64,000 nucleotides of DNA from an uncultured Hymenobacter sp. (GCA_913776615.1 CAJYPK010000004.1:117860-181859), one strand, 5' to 3'. Counted from the stretch's first letter, positions 53,149 through 63,433 are shown. Notes: generated by a model from the sequence alone, not told the origin. A program made the numbers and translations.

Positions 53149-53730
53149 ATGTCCATCACTCCCCAACAGCTCGACGAGCTTATCCGCACCCGGCGCAGCG
53201 TATTCGTACCGCAGTTTGAGCCCGGCCAACTCATCCCCGACGATGTCATCTGGCAGCTGCTCGAAAACGCCAACTGGGCCCCCAGCCACAAGCGCACTGA
53301 GCCGTGGCGCTTCGTCGTCTTCACCGGCGCGGGCCTGCAAAGGCTCGCCGATTTTCAGGCTGAGCTGTACAAGCAGACGGCCGGCTTCAGATTCAACGAA
53401 GGCAAATACGAGAAGCTGCGGACTACGCCGCCGCAGTGCTCGCACATCATTGCGCTGGGGATGCGGCGCTCGGCCGACTTACCCGAAATCGAAGACGTGG
53501 AGGCCGTGGCCTGCGCCGTGCAAAACCTGGCCCTCTCCGCCCACGCCTACGGCCTGGGCGGCTTCTGGAGCAGCGGCGGCATTACCTACACCGAGGAGGC
53601 TAAATCTTTTTTCGGCCTCGGGCCGGAGGATAAGCTGCTGGGGTTCTTCCACCTGGGCTACGTGCGTACGCCCGGCTCGGCCGGCAAGCGCGGGCCGGTG
53701 CAAGACAAAGTGCGCTGGGTAGCGGCGTAG
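53149..53730 (+). CDS. Nitroreductase-family flavoprotein
   Basis: A 193-residue FMN-dependent reductase. It starts with the family's [23 protein letters not shown] contacts are [24 protein letters not shown] and [20 protein letters not shown], and the C terminus [10 protein letters not shown] is the conserved closing strand. It should reduce nitro-aromatics, quinones or similar acceptors with NAD(P)H in the cytoplasm as a homodimer. It is monocistronic, or read with the VOC gene 83 bp downstream. The natural substrate is unknown. Confidence 0.92.
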   Translation: MSITPQQLDELIRTRRSVFVPQFEPGQLIPDDVIWQLLENANWAPSHKRTEPWRFVVFTGAGLQRLADFQAELYKQTAGFRFNEGKYEKLRTTPPQCSHIIALGMRRSADLPEIEDVEAVACAVQNLALSAHAYGLGGFWSSGGITYTEEAKSFFGLGPEDKLLGFFHLGYVRTPGSAGKRGPVQDKVRWVAA

Positions 53731-53813
53731 GGCAAGCTGGTGCTGCGCGCCCGCGCATCGGGCGCGCAGCGCCTGCCGCTCACCGACTACCGCGTACGTA
53801 CTACTTTCGCCTC

Positions 53814-54206
53814 ATGGCTTTACCTCTGCTGGGCGTGCACCACATCGCCCTCATCTGCACCGACTACGCGATTTCGAAGCGGTTTTACACCGAGGTGCTG
53901 GGGTTGGAAGTACTGGCCGAAACCTACCGGGCCGCCCGCGACTCTTACAAGCTCGATTTGGGTCTGCATGGGCAGTACCTCATCGAGCTGTTCTCCTTCC
54001 CCAGCCCGCCGCCCCGCGCCAGCCGGCCCGAGGCGGCGGGGCTGCGCCACCTCGCCTTTGCGGTGCCCGACGTAGCCGCCGCGGCCCAGCACCTGGCCCA
54101 CCACGGCGTCGCCAGCGAACCCATCCGGGTTGATGAGCTCACGGGCCGACGCTTCACGTTTTTCTTCGATCCCGACGGCCTCCCGCTGGAATTTTACGAA
54201 GCGTAA
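53814..54206 (+). CDS. VOC-superfamily (glyoxalase/SMU1112c-like) protein
   Basis: A 130-residue single-domain vicinal-oxygen-chelate protein. It opens LLGVHHIALICTDYAISKRF, carries a metal-site His there, and has FYTEVLGLEVLAETYRAARD, EAAGLRHLAFAVPDVAAAAQ and the terminal FTFFFDPDGLPLEFYE. The pattern of two beta-alpha-beta-beta-beta units with His and Glu ligands is the glyoxalase/dioxygenase fold. Family members detoxify methylglyoxal or have other functions; its size is close to SMU1112c-like proteins. It is 3 bp upstream of the next lipoprotein gene, so they are probably co-transcribed. Confidence 0.9.
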   Translation: MALPLLGVHHIALICTDYAISKRFYTEVLGLEVLAETYRAARDSYKLDLGLHGQYLIELFSFPSPPPRASRPEAAGLRHLAFAVPDVAAAAQHLAHHGVASEPIRVDELTGRRFTFFFDPDGLPLEFYEA

Positions 54207-54209
54207 CCA

Positions 54210-55157
54210 ATGGCTAAAAAGTACCTCCTGGCCCTACTGCTGGGACTGGGTGGCTGCGCCACGCACCCACCCAGCCGCCTGGTAGTGGCCGCCGGCTACT
54301 GCGACCCGCCCCTGCCCTACCGCTACAACCCGGCCTTCGACCCGAAAGCCGATTTCGAAGCCGCGCTCACGCCCGCGCTGCTGGCCCGCTACCCGCGCCG
54401 CACGCTGCGCACGGCCAACGCCGTAGGGCTGCTACCCGCGCTGGACGAGCTCCTGGCCTTGCAAGCGGCGGCGCGGCGCCAGCCCGGCCCGGCTACCGAA
54501 CTGGCCGTGCTGCGGCAGCGCCAGCTCATTACCGACCAGGTGGCCTTGGTAAGCAGCACCGTGGCCAGCCTGGCGGCCGAGCTCGACTGCGAAGGCGAGC
54601 GCGCCGACCAGGTGGCCGGCTATCTCAACAATCTGGATGACCGCCGCACCCAGCGCCTCAACGTGTTTTCCATCGGCGTGGGAGCGGCCAGCGGCATCGG
54701 GACGACGGTGATTGAGAACAAGGGCGGGCAGTACGCCTTTGGCATCGGGGGCGGGCTGCTGGCGGCGGGGCTGGGCCTGCTCACGCTGCGCGCGCAGGGG
54801 CACACGGTCGAATTTGGGCACCCGCGCAACCTGCTGGCCGACGTATGGGCCGAAAAACCGACTTCCGAAGCGTTCCCACCCAGCGTGTGGTACCTGCTGA
54901 CGCAGCCCGCCTTTAGCAACGGCGGCCAGACGAGCATTGCCCACAACACCCGCCAGCGCTGGCAGCACTACGGCCAGCTCGCCAAGCCTGCGTCGGACAA
55001 GGGCCAGAAACTGGCCCGCTTACTTTTCGGCCCCGGCGGCCAGTACTCGGCCGACGAGCTCACGGTACGGGCCAACATGCTCAACGAATTGCAATCGGCC
55101 GTACGCCTGCTCAACCAGGAATTGCAGGGCTTGCTGCTCGTCCTGCACGAGCAGTAG
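54210..55157 (+). CDS. Hypothetical lipoprotein with a central Gly-rich hydrophobic pair
   Basis: A 315-residue predicted lipoprotein: MAKKYLLALLLGLGGCATHP with lipobox LGGC at Cys 16. A helical region covers residues about 50-140. At about 150-200 are two Gly/Ala-rich hydrophobic stretches (VFSIGVGAASGIGTTVI and YAFGIGGGLLAAGLGLLTLR), which look like a hairpin that could span or associate with a membrane. The C-terminal third is helical (ELTVRANMLNELQSAVRLLN). I recognise no family. It lies 3 bp after the VOC gene and ends in a strong terminator. Confidence 0.7.
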   Translation: MAKKYLLALLLGLGGCATHPPSRLVVAAGYCDPPLPYRYNPAFDPKADFEAALTPALLARYPRRTLRTANAVGLLPALDELLALQAAARRQPGPATELAVLRQRQLITDQVALVSSTVASLAAELDCEGERADQVAGYLNNLDDRRTQRLNVFSIGVGAASGIGTTVIENKGGQYAFGIGGGLLAAGLGLLTLRAQGHTVEFGHPRNLLADVWAEKPTSEAFPPSVWYLLTQPAFSNGGQTSIAHNTRQRWQHYGQLAKPASDKGQKLARLLFGPGGQYSADELTVRANMLNELQSAVRLLNQELQGLLLVLHEQ

Positions 55158-55176
55158 CCCCGCGCCACCCCACAGA

Positions 55177-55219
55177 AACGGGGGCAGCCCGCCGGCCCTG
55201 CCGACTGACTGCCCCCGTT
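55177..55219 (+). terminator. Terminator after the lipoprotein gene
   Basis: An 11-bp perfect stem AACGGGGGCAG (55177-55187) with CTGCCCCCGTT (55209-55219), followed by GGGCGG and no U-run. It also faces the convergent gene at 55248. Confidence 0.7.
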
Positions 55220-55247
55220 GGGCGGACTGCGGAATCTGAGCCGCAGG

Positions 55248-56405
55248 CTATTGCACGGCGATGCGCTGCACGGTGCGCTGGCCGTCGGCCGCGGCTATTT
55301 CGAGCAGGTAATTACCCTGGGGCAGGCCCGTCAGCACAGAGGTAGGCTGGCCCAGCTGGCCGCGGCCCGCGGCGAGCTGGCGGCCTAGTACGTCGCGTAC
55401 CGTCAGGGTCACGGCCGCGTGCGAGCCGTTGCCAGCCGCCAGCACCAGCGGTCCCTGGGTGAACGGGTTGGGGTAAGCCGAAATGCCACCTACGGTAGCG
55501 GCCAGGCCATCCCGGGCAGCCAGTAGCGAAGCTTCCCGCGAGTAGTAAGCCCCGGTCACTATCTGGTAAGTACCGGAAGCGTAAGTCAGCCCCAGCACTT
55601 CCTGCGAGGAGCCGGCGCGGTAGAAGCTATCGGAGTACGTGAGCTGCACGGCCCCTTGCTGCACGCCGAGCCCGGCGAGCAGCAGGGCGGGGGCCGGCTG
55701 GCCGGCCAGGTAGAAGCTATCGACTTCGACGACGCGGCTGCGCACCAGCAGCACTTGGTTGGCCGTCGTGCCGCCGGCTACGGGAGTACGCAGGGTGCCG
55801 TAGCCCGCCACGCTATCGGTAGAAGTGATGCGTTGCACGAGGCGCAGCGGGGTGCGGTTGAGACCAAAAACAACTGCTGTCACCTGCCCCGTAGTACCTG
55901 AGCGGTAGAAATTTCTATTGACCGTACCCACCGTGGTAGGAAAGGCCACGAGCGTGGCGTTTACGGGCATCGACTGGGCCGGTATTATCAGCGAATCGGT
56001 GGGGACGGTGGTAAGGCCCCCCAAGCCGAAGCGTTGCAGCGGAATGGAGTAGCCCAGGTACTTCAACCCCGTAGTTGTGAAGGCCTGCGACACGGTGCCG
56101 GCTATCTGAAACGACCCCAGGGGCAGCGTGTAGGCATAGGTGCGGGTAGTGCCGGCAAAGGCCGGCGTGGCGGGTGGCGCGCCGTAGGTGACGGTAGATT
56201 GGCCGGCGGCCGTCAGGCTACCGTAGTTCCAGCTCTGGTTGGCACCGGTGGTAGCCGGCACCACCCCGGCCGGATTGGCAATGTTATACAGCTCCACGGT
56301 CGAGGCCAGGGCCGGAAAATTGCTCTGGGTGAGCGTAATGGGATTTTGGGCAGCGGCCGTGAGGCCACTCGCCAGGCAAGCCAGTAGGGGTACGATTATT
56401 TTCAT
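55248..56405 (-). CDS. Secreted protein with a T9SS sorting domain
   Basis: A 385-residue secreted protein starting at ATG 56405 with signal MKIIVPLLACLASGLTAAAQ. A longer frame to 56687 overlaps the neighbour and was rejected. Residues about 20-300 are beta-rich (SNFPALASTVELYNIANPAG, TVPTDSLIIPAQSMPVN). The last 80 residues are a type A T9SS domain: ISAYPNPFTQGPLVLAAGNG, DVLGRQLAAGRGQLG and NYLLEIAAADGQRTVQRI. Cargo of this kind is exported through T9SS. The function is not known. Confidence 0.82.
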   Translation of the reverse strand: MKIIVPLLACLASGLTAAAQNPITLTQSNFPALASTVELYNIANPAGVVPATTGANQSWNYGSLTAAGQSTVTYGAPPATPAFAGTTRTYAYTLPLGSFQIAGTVSQAFTTTGLKYLGYSIPLQRFGLGGLTTVPTDSLIIPAQSMPVNATLVAFPTTVGTVNRNFYRSGTTGQVTAVVFGLNRTPLRLVQRITSTDSVAGYGTLRTPVAGGTTANQVLLVRSRVVEVDSFYLAGQPAPALLLAGLGVQQGAVQLTYSDSFYRAGSSQEVLGLTYASGTYQIVTGAYYSREASLLAARDGLAATVGGISAYPNPFTQGPLVLAAGNGSHAAVTLTVRDVLGRQLAAGRGQLGQPTSVLTGLPQGNYLLEIAAADGQRTVQRIAVQ

Positions 56406-56529
56406 ACGTAGAAGATGGTAAAGGGAGAAAACTGACACAAACATACTCCGATGCTCATGAGCTAGGGATGATTCGGAGTAATCTTTCACCCTCGCAAGTA
56501 GCTTATTATAAAGGCCACCGATCACTGAC

Positions 56530-58008
56530 TCAGCGTCGTATGAGCTTGACGATTTGTTGCTGCCCGCCCTGACGCACTTGCAGCAGGTACACGCCGGTGG
56601 CCAGATCGGCGAGCTGGGGCAACGGCAAGGTGGTACTACCCGCTGGCAGGTCGGCCGTGGTGCGCGCCAGCAGGCGGCCCACGGCATCGAACAGCTCCCA
56701 GGTGGCGGGGCCGGCGCTGGGCGTACGCACGAGCAGCGCCACCGCCTCGGCCGGGCTGGAGGGGTTGGGATACACTTGCGCCACGAAGCTTACCGGGCCG
56801 ACTACCCGCACGGTACGCACCGGCGAGTAAGCACTCGTACCATCGAAATCGACCTGGCGCAGGCGGTAATACACTACGTCGGCGGCGTAGCGGGCCAGGT
56901 TTCTATCGAGCCACTGGTAGCTGGAGGCCAGCGCGGTAGTACCGTGCCCGGCCACCTGGCCCAGGCGCTGAAACGTGCGCCCGTCGGCCGAGCTTTCCAG
57001 CTCAAAGCGGTCGTTGCGCAGCTCCGAGGCGGTGGTCCAGCGCAGCAGCGCATCGGCTCCCTGGGCCTCGGCGGTGAAGGTTGCCAAGGTTACCGGCAGC
57101 GGGTTGGCTACGCTGCTCACCGTCCAGCGCGAAAACGCGGCGGTGCGGGCCGCGATGCTGCGGGCTGAGGCATCGGCCCGCGGGCCGACGGGCTCCCAGG
57201 CGGTACCATTGTCGGGCATGCGCCACACCTGGGCCTGGCGGAAATCGCTACTGCCGTTGTCATCGTCGGCCAGCCAGCTGAACGTCAGGTCGGCCGGCGT
57301 GGTGGGGGCCTGCTCGGCCGCGATGGTCCACACCCGGTCGATGCCTTTCTGGGTCCTGTTGGCGGGGTTTTGGCCGTAGCTTACGCCGGCCAGCTGCAAG
57401 CCGGCGGCGCGGGTTACGCGCACGGTGCCGAGCGTATTACCGTTGGGGTTCAGCATTACGCCGTTGCCGAAATCGACGGGCGTCGTACCCTGCACGTTGG
57501 CGCGGGCTACTTCGAGGTTGCCCTGCACGTAGCGCCCGCTGGCCTCGCCCGCCAGCCCGGCCCCGCTGGCCAGCCGCAGTGTGGCGGCCGGGGCCGTGCG
57601 CAGCATTCCCCCCGTGAGCGTGAGCTGCTGGCTGATGGTGAGGTCGGCGGGCAGCAGCACGCGGTTGGCCCCGGCGGGGCCGGTATTGCGCACTTCCACG
57701 TTGGCCAGGGTCGCCCCGCCGGGCGTCAGGGTCTGGTCGGCGGTTCCCGTGAAGACCACGGTACCGCTGGCCGGAGCCACCGTACCAGCGTTGGTGAAAT
57801 TGCCGCCCACCTGCACCGTGCCGCCGGGAGTGAGCGTAGCCCCAGCCTGGTTGACGAGCGCGCCCGGCACCGCGAGCAGCGCCCCCGGCTGCACCGTGAG
57901 CTGGGTGCCGGTATTGGTGAGATCCTGGGCGCGGGCCGCGGTGGTGGCCCCGGCCAGGGCCAGGGCCACCGTCAGGACTACGGGGGTTGAGGTAACAGCC
58001 GTGCGCAT
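56530..58008 (-). CDS. Secreted T9SS cargo protein downstream of the S74 adhesin gene
   Basis: A 492-residue secreted protein with a signal peptide (LTVALALAGATTAARAQDL). The N-terminal 230 residues have repetitive beta-strand sequence like TLTPGGTVQVGGNFTNAGTV and TADQTLTPGGATLANVEVRN, resembling an adhesin or beta-helix. A region about 310-400 (PLPVTLATFTAEAQGADALL, LRNDRFELESSADGRTFQRL) is typical of Bacteroidota surface proteins before a T9SS domain. It ends VYPNPSSPAEAVALL, DAVGRLLARTTADL and YLLQVRQGGQQ. Its start codon overlaps the stop of the S74 gene (TAATG, 58010-58006), so the two are translationally coupled and probably exported together. Confidence 0.85.
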   Translation of the reverse strand: MRTAVTSTPVVLTVALALAGATTAARAQDLTNTGTQLTVQPGALLAVPGALVNQAGATLTPGGTVQVGGNFTNAGTVAPASGTVVFTGTADQTLTPGGATLANVEVRNTGPAGANRVLLPADLTISQQLTLTGGMLRTAPAATLRLASGAGLAGEASGRYVQGNLEVARANVQGTTPVDFGNGVMLNPNGNTLGTVRVTRAAGLQLAGVSYGQNPANRTQKGIDRVWTIAAEQAPTTPADLTFSWLADDDNGSSDFRQAQVWRMPDNGTAWEPVGPRADASARSIAARTAAFSRWTVSSVANPLPVTLATFTAEAQGADALLRWTTASELRNDRFELESSADGRTFQRLGQVAGHGTTALASSYQWLDRNLARYAADVVYYRLRQVDFDGTSAYSPVRTVRVVGPVSFVAQVYPNPSSPAEAVALLVRTPSAGPATWELFDAVGRLLARTTADLPAGSTTLPLPQLADLATGVYLLQVRQGGQQQIVKLIRR

Positions 58009-61000
58009 TATTTCACCGAGGCTTTAGCGCCGAGCATATTCTCCAGCGCTTGCAGGCGCTGGGCTAGTTCGGCGGTTTGGGTGCTGGCCTCGGCCTTGAA
58101 TTTTTGCAAATCGGCGCGGCTGCCGGCGGCCTCCGCTTTGAGGGCGGCGTTCTGCTTTTGCAGCTCGGCGAGCTGGCGGGCCAGCTCCTGGGTGGCGCTC
58201 ACGTTGAGCATGGCCAGGGCCTCGTAATCCACAGTGCGCACGTCGGCGTGCTCCAGGCCGAAGACGAAGACCGGCTGGCCGGCCAGCTGCCGGGCACCGC
58301 GCACGGTGAGGCTGGCGCCGCGGGCGGTTTGCACCGTGCCCACCACTTCGCCGCTTTGGCCGATGAGCTTGATGCGCTGGCCGGCCTTGGCGGCCGGGGC
58401 CGTGGGGAGGGTCAGCACGAGCAGCGAGTCGGCCTGCACCTCGACCTGGAGGGCGCTGGCGTACACGTCGGGCAGGAAGCCAGCGTGCTGGTTCACGGCC
58501 TGCGGAAAGATTTCCTCCACTTCCTGGGCAATCACCTTCTTGAACTGCCGCTGGCCGTACTGTGCCCGGTCGCGCATGGTGTAGTCGGTGATGCGCAGCT
58601 TGGTCAGCAGGCCCAGGTCGGCGGCGTTGTTGCTCAGGCCAATAACGTTTTTCAGGCGGCGGTCGGAGGTGGCGTTGAACTCCGAGGCCAGGATGCGGCC
58701 GGTGGCCCGGATGCTCACCGCGCCCGTCGAGCCGCTGCCGCTGGTGGCGCCCGTGGCTACGCCACCGTTGTAGGCGTAGTAAGCGTAGGCGTAGTTGCCG
58801 GGCGTTACGCCCACCTGCACGTCGAGGGGAAAGGCCGGGCTGGCCGTGCCGATGCCTACGTTGCCGCCCAGGTCGGCCAGCACGGTAGTGCCGCGCAGGT
58901 AGTTCTTGTTGTCGCCGGAGTAATTAAACCACGTATCGTTGCCGCCACCACCGGGCAGGCGCACCGCGCCGGTGGCTACGTCGAGCGCCCCCTGCGGGCT
59001 GCTGGTGCCGATGCCCAGCTGACCGGCCTTGAGCACCATCTGCGCCGTACCGTTCGTGCCGGGGTCGAACTGCGCGTTGCTGTGGCTGCCGCCCGTGAAC
59101 CAGGCAAACGACTCGCTGGACCGGAAGTACTGCGTATTGCTCTGCACGCCGATGCCGTAGGTCGTGCTCCACAGATTCAGCATCTGCCGGGTGGTGCTGC
59201 CGAAGCCCAGGACCCCGGCCACGCCGGCGTTGCCGCCGGCCGTGAGCGGGCCAGCCACGGTAAGCGCCCCGCTTACGTTGGCGTTGCCGGCCACGTCGAG
59301 CTTCTGGCTAGGGTTGGTCGTGCCGATGCCCACGTTGCCGCCCTGGGCGTCGTCGGCCAGGATGGTGGTGCCGCGCAGGTAGTTTTTGTTGTCACCGAAG
59401 TAGTTAATCCACGAATCCTTGGGCAGGTGTACCGTGCCGTTGGGTACGTCGAGCGCCCCCTGCGGGCTGCTGGTGCCGATGCCCAGCTGGCCGGCCTTGA
59501 GCACCATCTGCGCCGTGCCGTTTGCGCCGGGGTCGAGGGCGGCATCGCTGTGGCTGCCGCCGCTGTACCAGGCAAAGTTGGCGGCCGTGCGGAAGTACTG
59601 CGTGTTGGTTTGCACCCCGACGCCGTAGTTCGTATTCCACAGGTTCAGCATCTGCTGGGTGGTCTGGCCGAAGGTGATGGCGTTACCGTTCAGGTTCAGC
59701 ACCTGGGTAGCCGTGTGGTTGCCCAGGTTGTCGCCGGGCACATTTACGAAGTTGCTGGCGTCGAGGGCCGGGGCTGACAGGCCGCCGGGCGTCAGCGTCA
59801 CGTAGCCATCGGCCCCGTTGTAGTTGGCCGTATGCACGACGCCGGTTACCAGCGTGGCATCGGCGTAGGACGAGCCGCCGCCCCCGGCCGACAGATAGGT
59901 ACCGGCCTTGCCGCCGTAATAGCCGCCGCCGCCCCCGCCGCCCACGTACTGGAAGTCCGCGTTTTCGCCTTGCCCCAGGCTGCTGCCAGCAGTCTGGCTG
60001 CCCCCGCTGCCGCCGTTGGAATAGGAACCAAAAAAGCTGGAGCCCTGGCCGTCGCCGCCAGTCAGGCCCCCTCCTTCGCCCCCGACCGCCACATTTGATC
60101 TACCATCGTAGGTGGAGCCTCCGGAACCTGCCGCCACCAGTACCCGGTTGCTCAGCGCCGTGCCGCCAAGCCGGATATCGGTACCACCACCCCCATTACT
60201 ACCGCCGCGGCCGCTGTTAAATGTGCCAGTACCCCCGCCGTTATAGCCATTTATACCGCCCACATAGATGGTCAGCGTCTGGCCCGGCGTCACCTTCAGC
60301 ACGCCTTGTACCCGGCCGCCCTTCTTACTCGGTGTAACGTTGCCGGCGTTAAAAGCCTGCGCACCGGCCATATCCACCCGTATGCTGGTTACCCCCGCAG
60401 GAACAATATACGTCCGGGGCGCGCCGGTGTAGCCGAATGTCACCGGCGCGAAGGGTGTGGTGCCGCTGGCCGGGGTGTTATCGGCTAGGTAAGCTACCCA
60501 TTGGGCACCATTCCAATAGTTCAGCAGCGCTTGGGTGGTGTTGTATACCAGCAGGCCGGCATCGCTGGCGGCGGGCTGCATGGCATCGCGCTGGGCCGTG
60601 GTCAGGCGCGGCAGCAGTACCCCCTTACTGGTCGAAGCCACGTCGAGCAGGGCTTTGGCGCTGGGCGTGGTAGTACCCACGCCCACGCTACCGGCATTCG
60701 TGATGCTCAGGCCCGCGCTACCGCCGCTCACCAACTGGTAGCCGGCCAGATTCAGGTTTTGGGTAGCCGTGTGGTTGCCCAGGTTATCGGCCCCCTGCGG
60801 CAGCGCCACGGAGCCGCCATTGGTCAGGCTCAGGGTCGAGCCATTGATGCTGAGCTGCTGACTGGGCAGCGTGACCGAGTTACCTCCGTTGATGCCTAGA
60901 GTTTGCCCGCTCACCGTAAGCGCCGCCGCCGTGGCTTGCACTGTGTTGTCGGGAAAGCGGAAGCCGCCGGTGCTGCTGTACACCTGCCCGGCCACTTCCA

Positions 61001-62447
61001 GCGCTTGGGTAGGCGCAGCGGTGCCAATCCCTACCCGCGGCTTGCTGTTATTGTTTTGCAGCGTCAGCACCTGCAAGTTGCCCGTGCCGGGCGCGCTGCT
61101 GCCTTCGGCATCGGCAGTATTATTCAGGAAAAAATCGAGGCCATTGCCCCCGCCGGCTGGATTATTGCTGTGGCGCGAGCGCAGCCAATGACGAAACCCT
61201 CCGGACTGGTACTGAAAGGCAATGGCGCCGGGGTCGTTGTTGCCATTATTATCTGCCCCGGCCAGCAAATCGAGGCGATTAACCCCGATGATTTGCCGGC
61301 CATTCATGTTGAGTGTTTGAGTTGCCGTGTGGTTGCCCAGGTTGTCGCCGGGCAGGGCGGCCGTAGTCAGCGCGGTGCCATCCGGAAACAACAGGCCGTT
61401 GCCGCCGCCGCTGATTTGCACGTTGCCGGCTACCTCCAGCGCCTGGCTGGGAGGCACGTTGGGGTTAATCCCGATGCCCACGTTGCCAGTGTAATACGCG
61501 CCCCCCTCGTTGTAGAAGTAGATTCTACGGCTGCTACTGGTAGTACCCGCCCCCACAATGTCGAGGCCACCGCTGAAAAGCCGGTAGCCTATCTTCCCAG
61601 CATTGCTTTCCTTGTTCGCGATACCCGCGCCCAGCTCCAGCGCGTTCCGATTGCTTACGCGCAGGCCGCCCCCGGCCGTGAGTATCCCGCCCACGGTACC
61701 GCTGCCGTCGACGTTGAAGCTGGCGCTGGCTTGCTGCGCCGTGCCGTTCTGGATAAACAGGCCCGGCCCGGGCGCCGTGGTCTGGGTTGTCCCGTCCGGG
61801 AACCGCAGGCCGTTCCCGGTGCCGCTGATTTGCACGTTGCCCGCTACTTCCAGTCGCTGGCCGGGGTTCGCCGTACCCACGCCCAGATTGCCGGCCGGGG
61901 TGAGGACCATCGGGGTATCGCCGCCCACCCCGGCTTCGCCCTGGGTGACCGAGTGGCTACCACCCCGGTACCAGGCGAAGCCCCCGACCGAGCGAAAGTA
62001 CTGGACGTTGGGCTGCACGCCAATGCCGTACGCCGCCCCGCTGAGATTCAGCACCTGGCGCATCTGGGTAATATCGAAATTAATGGCGTTACCGCCCAGG
62101 CTCAGGTCCTGGGTGGCGGTGTGGTTACCCAGGTTATCGCCGGCCGCCGTGGGGTTGAGGTACGTCCAGGCCGCGCCCGAGTAGTACCAGAAGCCCAGCT
62201 GCACGCCGTCGGTCTGGTACACAAGCAGGCCCTGGGCCGGGTTGGCAATGGCCGCCCGCTGGCTGGCCGTCATGCGCGGGGCCAATACGCCCTTGCTGAT
62301 GGAAGTTAGGTCGAGCAAAGCGGAGGCATCGGGCGTGGCCGTGCCAATACCGATACCCCCGCCGGGCGCAGTCTGGGCCTGGGCCGCAGCGGCCGAGCCC
62401 AGTAACAGCGCCACCCCCGGTAGCGTGCGGCGTAAGATTTGTTTCAT
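58008..62447 (-). CDS. Giant adhesin-like protein with an S74-type tail-fibre chaperone domain
   Basis: A 1479-residue secreted protein starting at ATG 62447 ([20 protein letters not shown]), signal peptide cleaved near AQA. The long stalk repeats motifs such as [11 protein letters not shown] (four times) and [17 protein letters not shown] GIGT..P...L(D/E)V units (about eight), as in phage-tail-like fibres of Bacteroidota. At about residues 668-886 an insertion rich in Gly ([40 protein letters not shown]) follows [20 protein letters not shown] and resembles the Gly-rich domain of ALK/LTK kinases. Near 1255-1265 [12 protein letters not shown] marks the S74 intramolecular chaperone, and residues about 1415-1476 are a coiled coil. 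No T9SS domain is at its own C terminus. Confidence 0.88.
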   Translation of the reverse strand: MKQILRRTLPGVALLLGSAAAAQAQTAPGGGIGIGTATPDASALLDLTSISKGVLAPRMTASQRAAIANPAQGLLVYQTDGVQLGFWYYSGAAWTYLNPTAAGDNLGNHTATQDLSLGGNAINFDITQMRQVLNLSGAAYGIGVQPNVQYFRSVGGFAWYRGGSHSVTQGEAGVGGDTPMVLTPAGNLGVGTANPGQRLEVAGNVQISGTGNGLRFPDGTTQTTAPGPGLFIQNGTAQQASASFNVDGSGTVGGILTAGGGLRVSNRNALELGAGIANKESNAGKIGYRLFSGGLDIVGAGTTSSSRRIYFYNEGGAYYTGNVGIGINPNVPPSQALEVAGNVQISGGGNGLLFPDGTALTTAALPGDNLGNHTATQTLNMNGRQIIGVNRLDLLAGADNNGNNDPGAIAFQYQSGGFRHWLRSRHSNNPAGGGNGLDFFLNNTADAEGSSAPGTGNLQVLTLQNNNSKPRVGIGTAAPTQALEVAGQVYSSTGGFRFPDNTVQATAAALTVSGQTLGINGGNSVTLPSQQLSINGSTLSLTNGGSVALPQGADNLGNHTATQNLNLAGYQLVSGGSAGLSITNAGSVGVGTTTPSAKALLDVASTSKGVLLPRLTTAQRDAMQPAASDAGLLVYNTTQALLNYWNGAQWVAYLADNTPASGTTPFAPVTFGYTGAPRTYIVPAGVTSIRVDMAGAQAFNAGNVTPSKKGGRVQGVLKVTPGQTLTIYVGGINGYNGGGTGTFNSGRGGSNGGGGTDIRLGGTALSNRVLVAAGSGGSTYDGRSNVAVGGEGGGLTGGDGQGSSFFGSYSNGGSGGSQTAGSSLGQGENADFQYVGGGGGGGYYGGKAGTYLSAGGGGSSYADATLVTGVVHTANYNGADGYVTLTPGGLSAPALDASNFVNVPGDNLGNHTATQVLNLNGNAITFGQTTQQMLNLWNTNYGVGVQTNTQYFRTAANFAWYSGGSHSDAALDPGANGTAQMVLKAGQLGIGTSSPQGALDVPNGTVHLPKDSWINYFGDNKNYLRGTTILADDAQGGNVGIGTTNPSQKLDVAGNANVSGALTVAGPLTAGGNAGVAGVLGFGSTTRQMLNLWSTTYGIGVQSNTQYFRSSESFAWFTGGSHSNAQFDPGTNGTAQMVLKAGQLGIGTSSPQGALDVATGAVRLPGGGGNDTWFNYSGDNKNYLRGTTVLADLGGNVGIGTASPAFPLDVQVGVTPGNYAYAYYAYNGGVATGATSGSGSTGAVSIRATGRILASEFNATSDRRLKNVIGLSNNAADLGLLTKLRITDYTMRDRAQYGQRQFKKVIAQEVEEIFPQAVNQHAGFLPDVYASALQVEVQADSLLVLTLPTAPAAKAGQRIKLIGQSGEVVGTVQTARGASLTVRGARQLAGQPVFVFGLEHADVRTVDYEALAMLNVSATQELARQLAELQKQNAALKAEAAGSRADLQKFKAEASTQTAELAQRLQALENMLGAKASVK

Positions 62448-62523
62448 AACAGATAGAGCGGGAAGCTTTTTGCAGAATGGTTTCCAAATACAAGGCAAAG
62501 TTCCGCCCCCCCGCGCCCGCGTC

Positions 62524-62609
62524 ACAAATCCGCGCTGTACCTCAAATGGGGACTATCCCCAGAATCAATTGACCGTATCAGTCCTCATTTGAGGTATAAC
62601 CCGGATTTG
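62524..62609. promoter_or_regulatory. Two-tier dyad in the adhesin / response-regulator divergent region
   Basis: Inner arms TACCTCAAATGGGGACT (62538-62554) and AGTCCTCATTTGAGGTA (62580-62596) match with one mismatch; outer arms CAAATCCG (62524-62531) and CGGATTTG (62602-62609) match perfectly. It is centred in the 194-bp gap between two divergent genes and has no T-run, so I favour an operator. The response regulator is the obvious candidate binder. Confidence 0.65.
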
Positions 62610-62641
62610 CGGCGAGCGGCGGGCAAGCGGAGCTTTGCCCC

Positions 62642-63277
62642 ATGAATCGCATCCGCCTGGCCCTGATTGAAGACGACCCCGAGGTGCGCACCCTGCTGCA
62701 CGGCTACTTATGCCACCAGCCCGAGTTTGAGTGCGTACTGCTGGCCGAATCGGTCGAGGATTTTTTACACGAATTACCCGACCTGCGGCAGCCCCCCGAG
62801 GTCGTCTTGCTCGACGTGAACTTGCCCGGCCTCAGCGGTATCGAAGCCCTACCCCTGCTGCGCCAGAAGCTGCCCGCCACCGATTTTGTGATGCAGACCG
62901 TGTTCGACGATGCCGACCGCATCTACCAGGCGCTGTGCGCCGGGGCCAGCGGCTACGTGCTCAAGAGCATGCCCCTGCCCGAGCTCAAGGCGGCCGTGCT
63001 GGAGGTGCACCGCGGCGGCGCGCCCATGAGCCGGGCCGTGGCCCGCAAGGTGCTGGCCCATTTCAAGCCCGCGCCCTCGGCCCAGCCCGACCTGCTCTCG
63101 GCCCGCGAGCGGGAAGTGGTTCAGGCCGTAGTCGATGGCCTCAGCGACAAGCAGATTGCCGCCCGCCTCGACCTTTCGCCCGAAACCGTCCGCACCTACG
63201 TCAAGCGCATCTACAAAAAGCTGCGGGTTACCGGCCGTAGCGAGCTGATGAGCCGCGCCGCTAAAGGCCAGCTGTAA
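62642..63277 (+). CDS. NarL/LuxR-family response regulator
   Basis: A 211-residue two-component response regulator. The receiver domain has the acidic pocket in LALIEDDPEVRTLL and the phospho-acceptor D58 in EVVLLDVNLPGLSG, with switch Thr and Lys regions in FVMQTVFDDADRIY and YVLKSMPLPEL. The C-terminal HTH_LuxR domain is LSAREREVVQAVVDGLSDKQ with the recognition helix SPETVRTYVKRIYKKL. It pairs with the histidine kinase gene at 63585, separated by a 307-bp repeat-rich gap and convergent to it. The dyad upstream makes regulation of the adjacent adhesin operon plausible. Confidence 0.94.
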   Translation: MNRIRLALIEDDPEVRTLLHGYLCHQPEFECVLLAESVEDFLHELPDLRQPPEVVLLDVNLPGLSGIEALPLLRQKLPATDFVMQTVFDDADRIYQALCAGASGYVLKSMPLPELKAAVLEVHRGGAPMSRAVARKVLAHFKPAPSAQPDLLSAREREVVQAVVDGLSDKQIAARLDLSPETVRTYVKRIYKKLRVTGRSELMSRAAKGQL

Positions 63278-63324
63278 GCCGGGCACTTCGTGCAGTTTTC
63301 AAGTTGGTGTACACGTTTAGGTTG

Positions 63325-63394
63325 AATTAAAAATGAGAAATTAAAAATTTGCAGGTCAATAACTTGCTCATTTTTTAATTTCTCATTTTTAATT
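63325..63394. repeat. AT-rich inverted repeat
   Basis: AATTAAAAATGAGAAATTAA... (63325-63347) pairs perfectly over 23 bp with 63372-63394, loop of 24 bases. It may terminate the response-regulator transcript. Confidence 0.75.
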
Positions 63395-63433
63395 TTTAAT
63401 TCTGTCGAGGAAGTTGAAAACCGCTCTGGGCAG

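Noticed and set aside
58077..59777. Long plus-strand frame inside the adhesin gene
   Set aside because: Gly/Ala/Val-rich reverse frame of repeat DNA.
60903..62309. Plus-strand frames opposite the S74 adhesin
   Set aside because: Several overlapping antisense frames share the same DNA; the minus-strand gene has clear domains and signal peptide.
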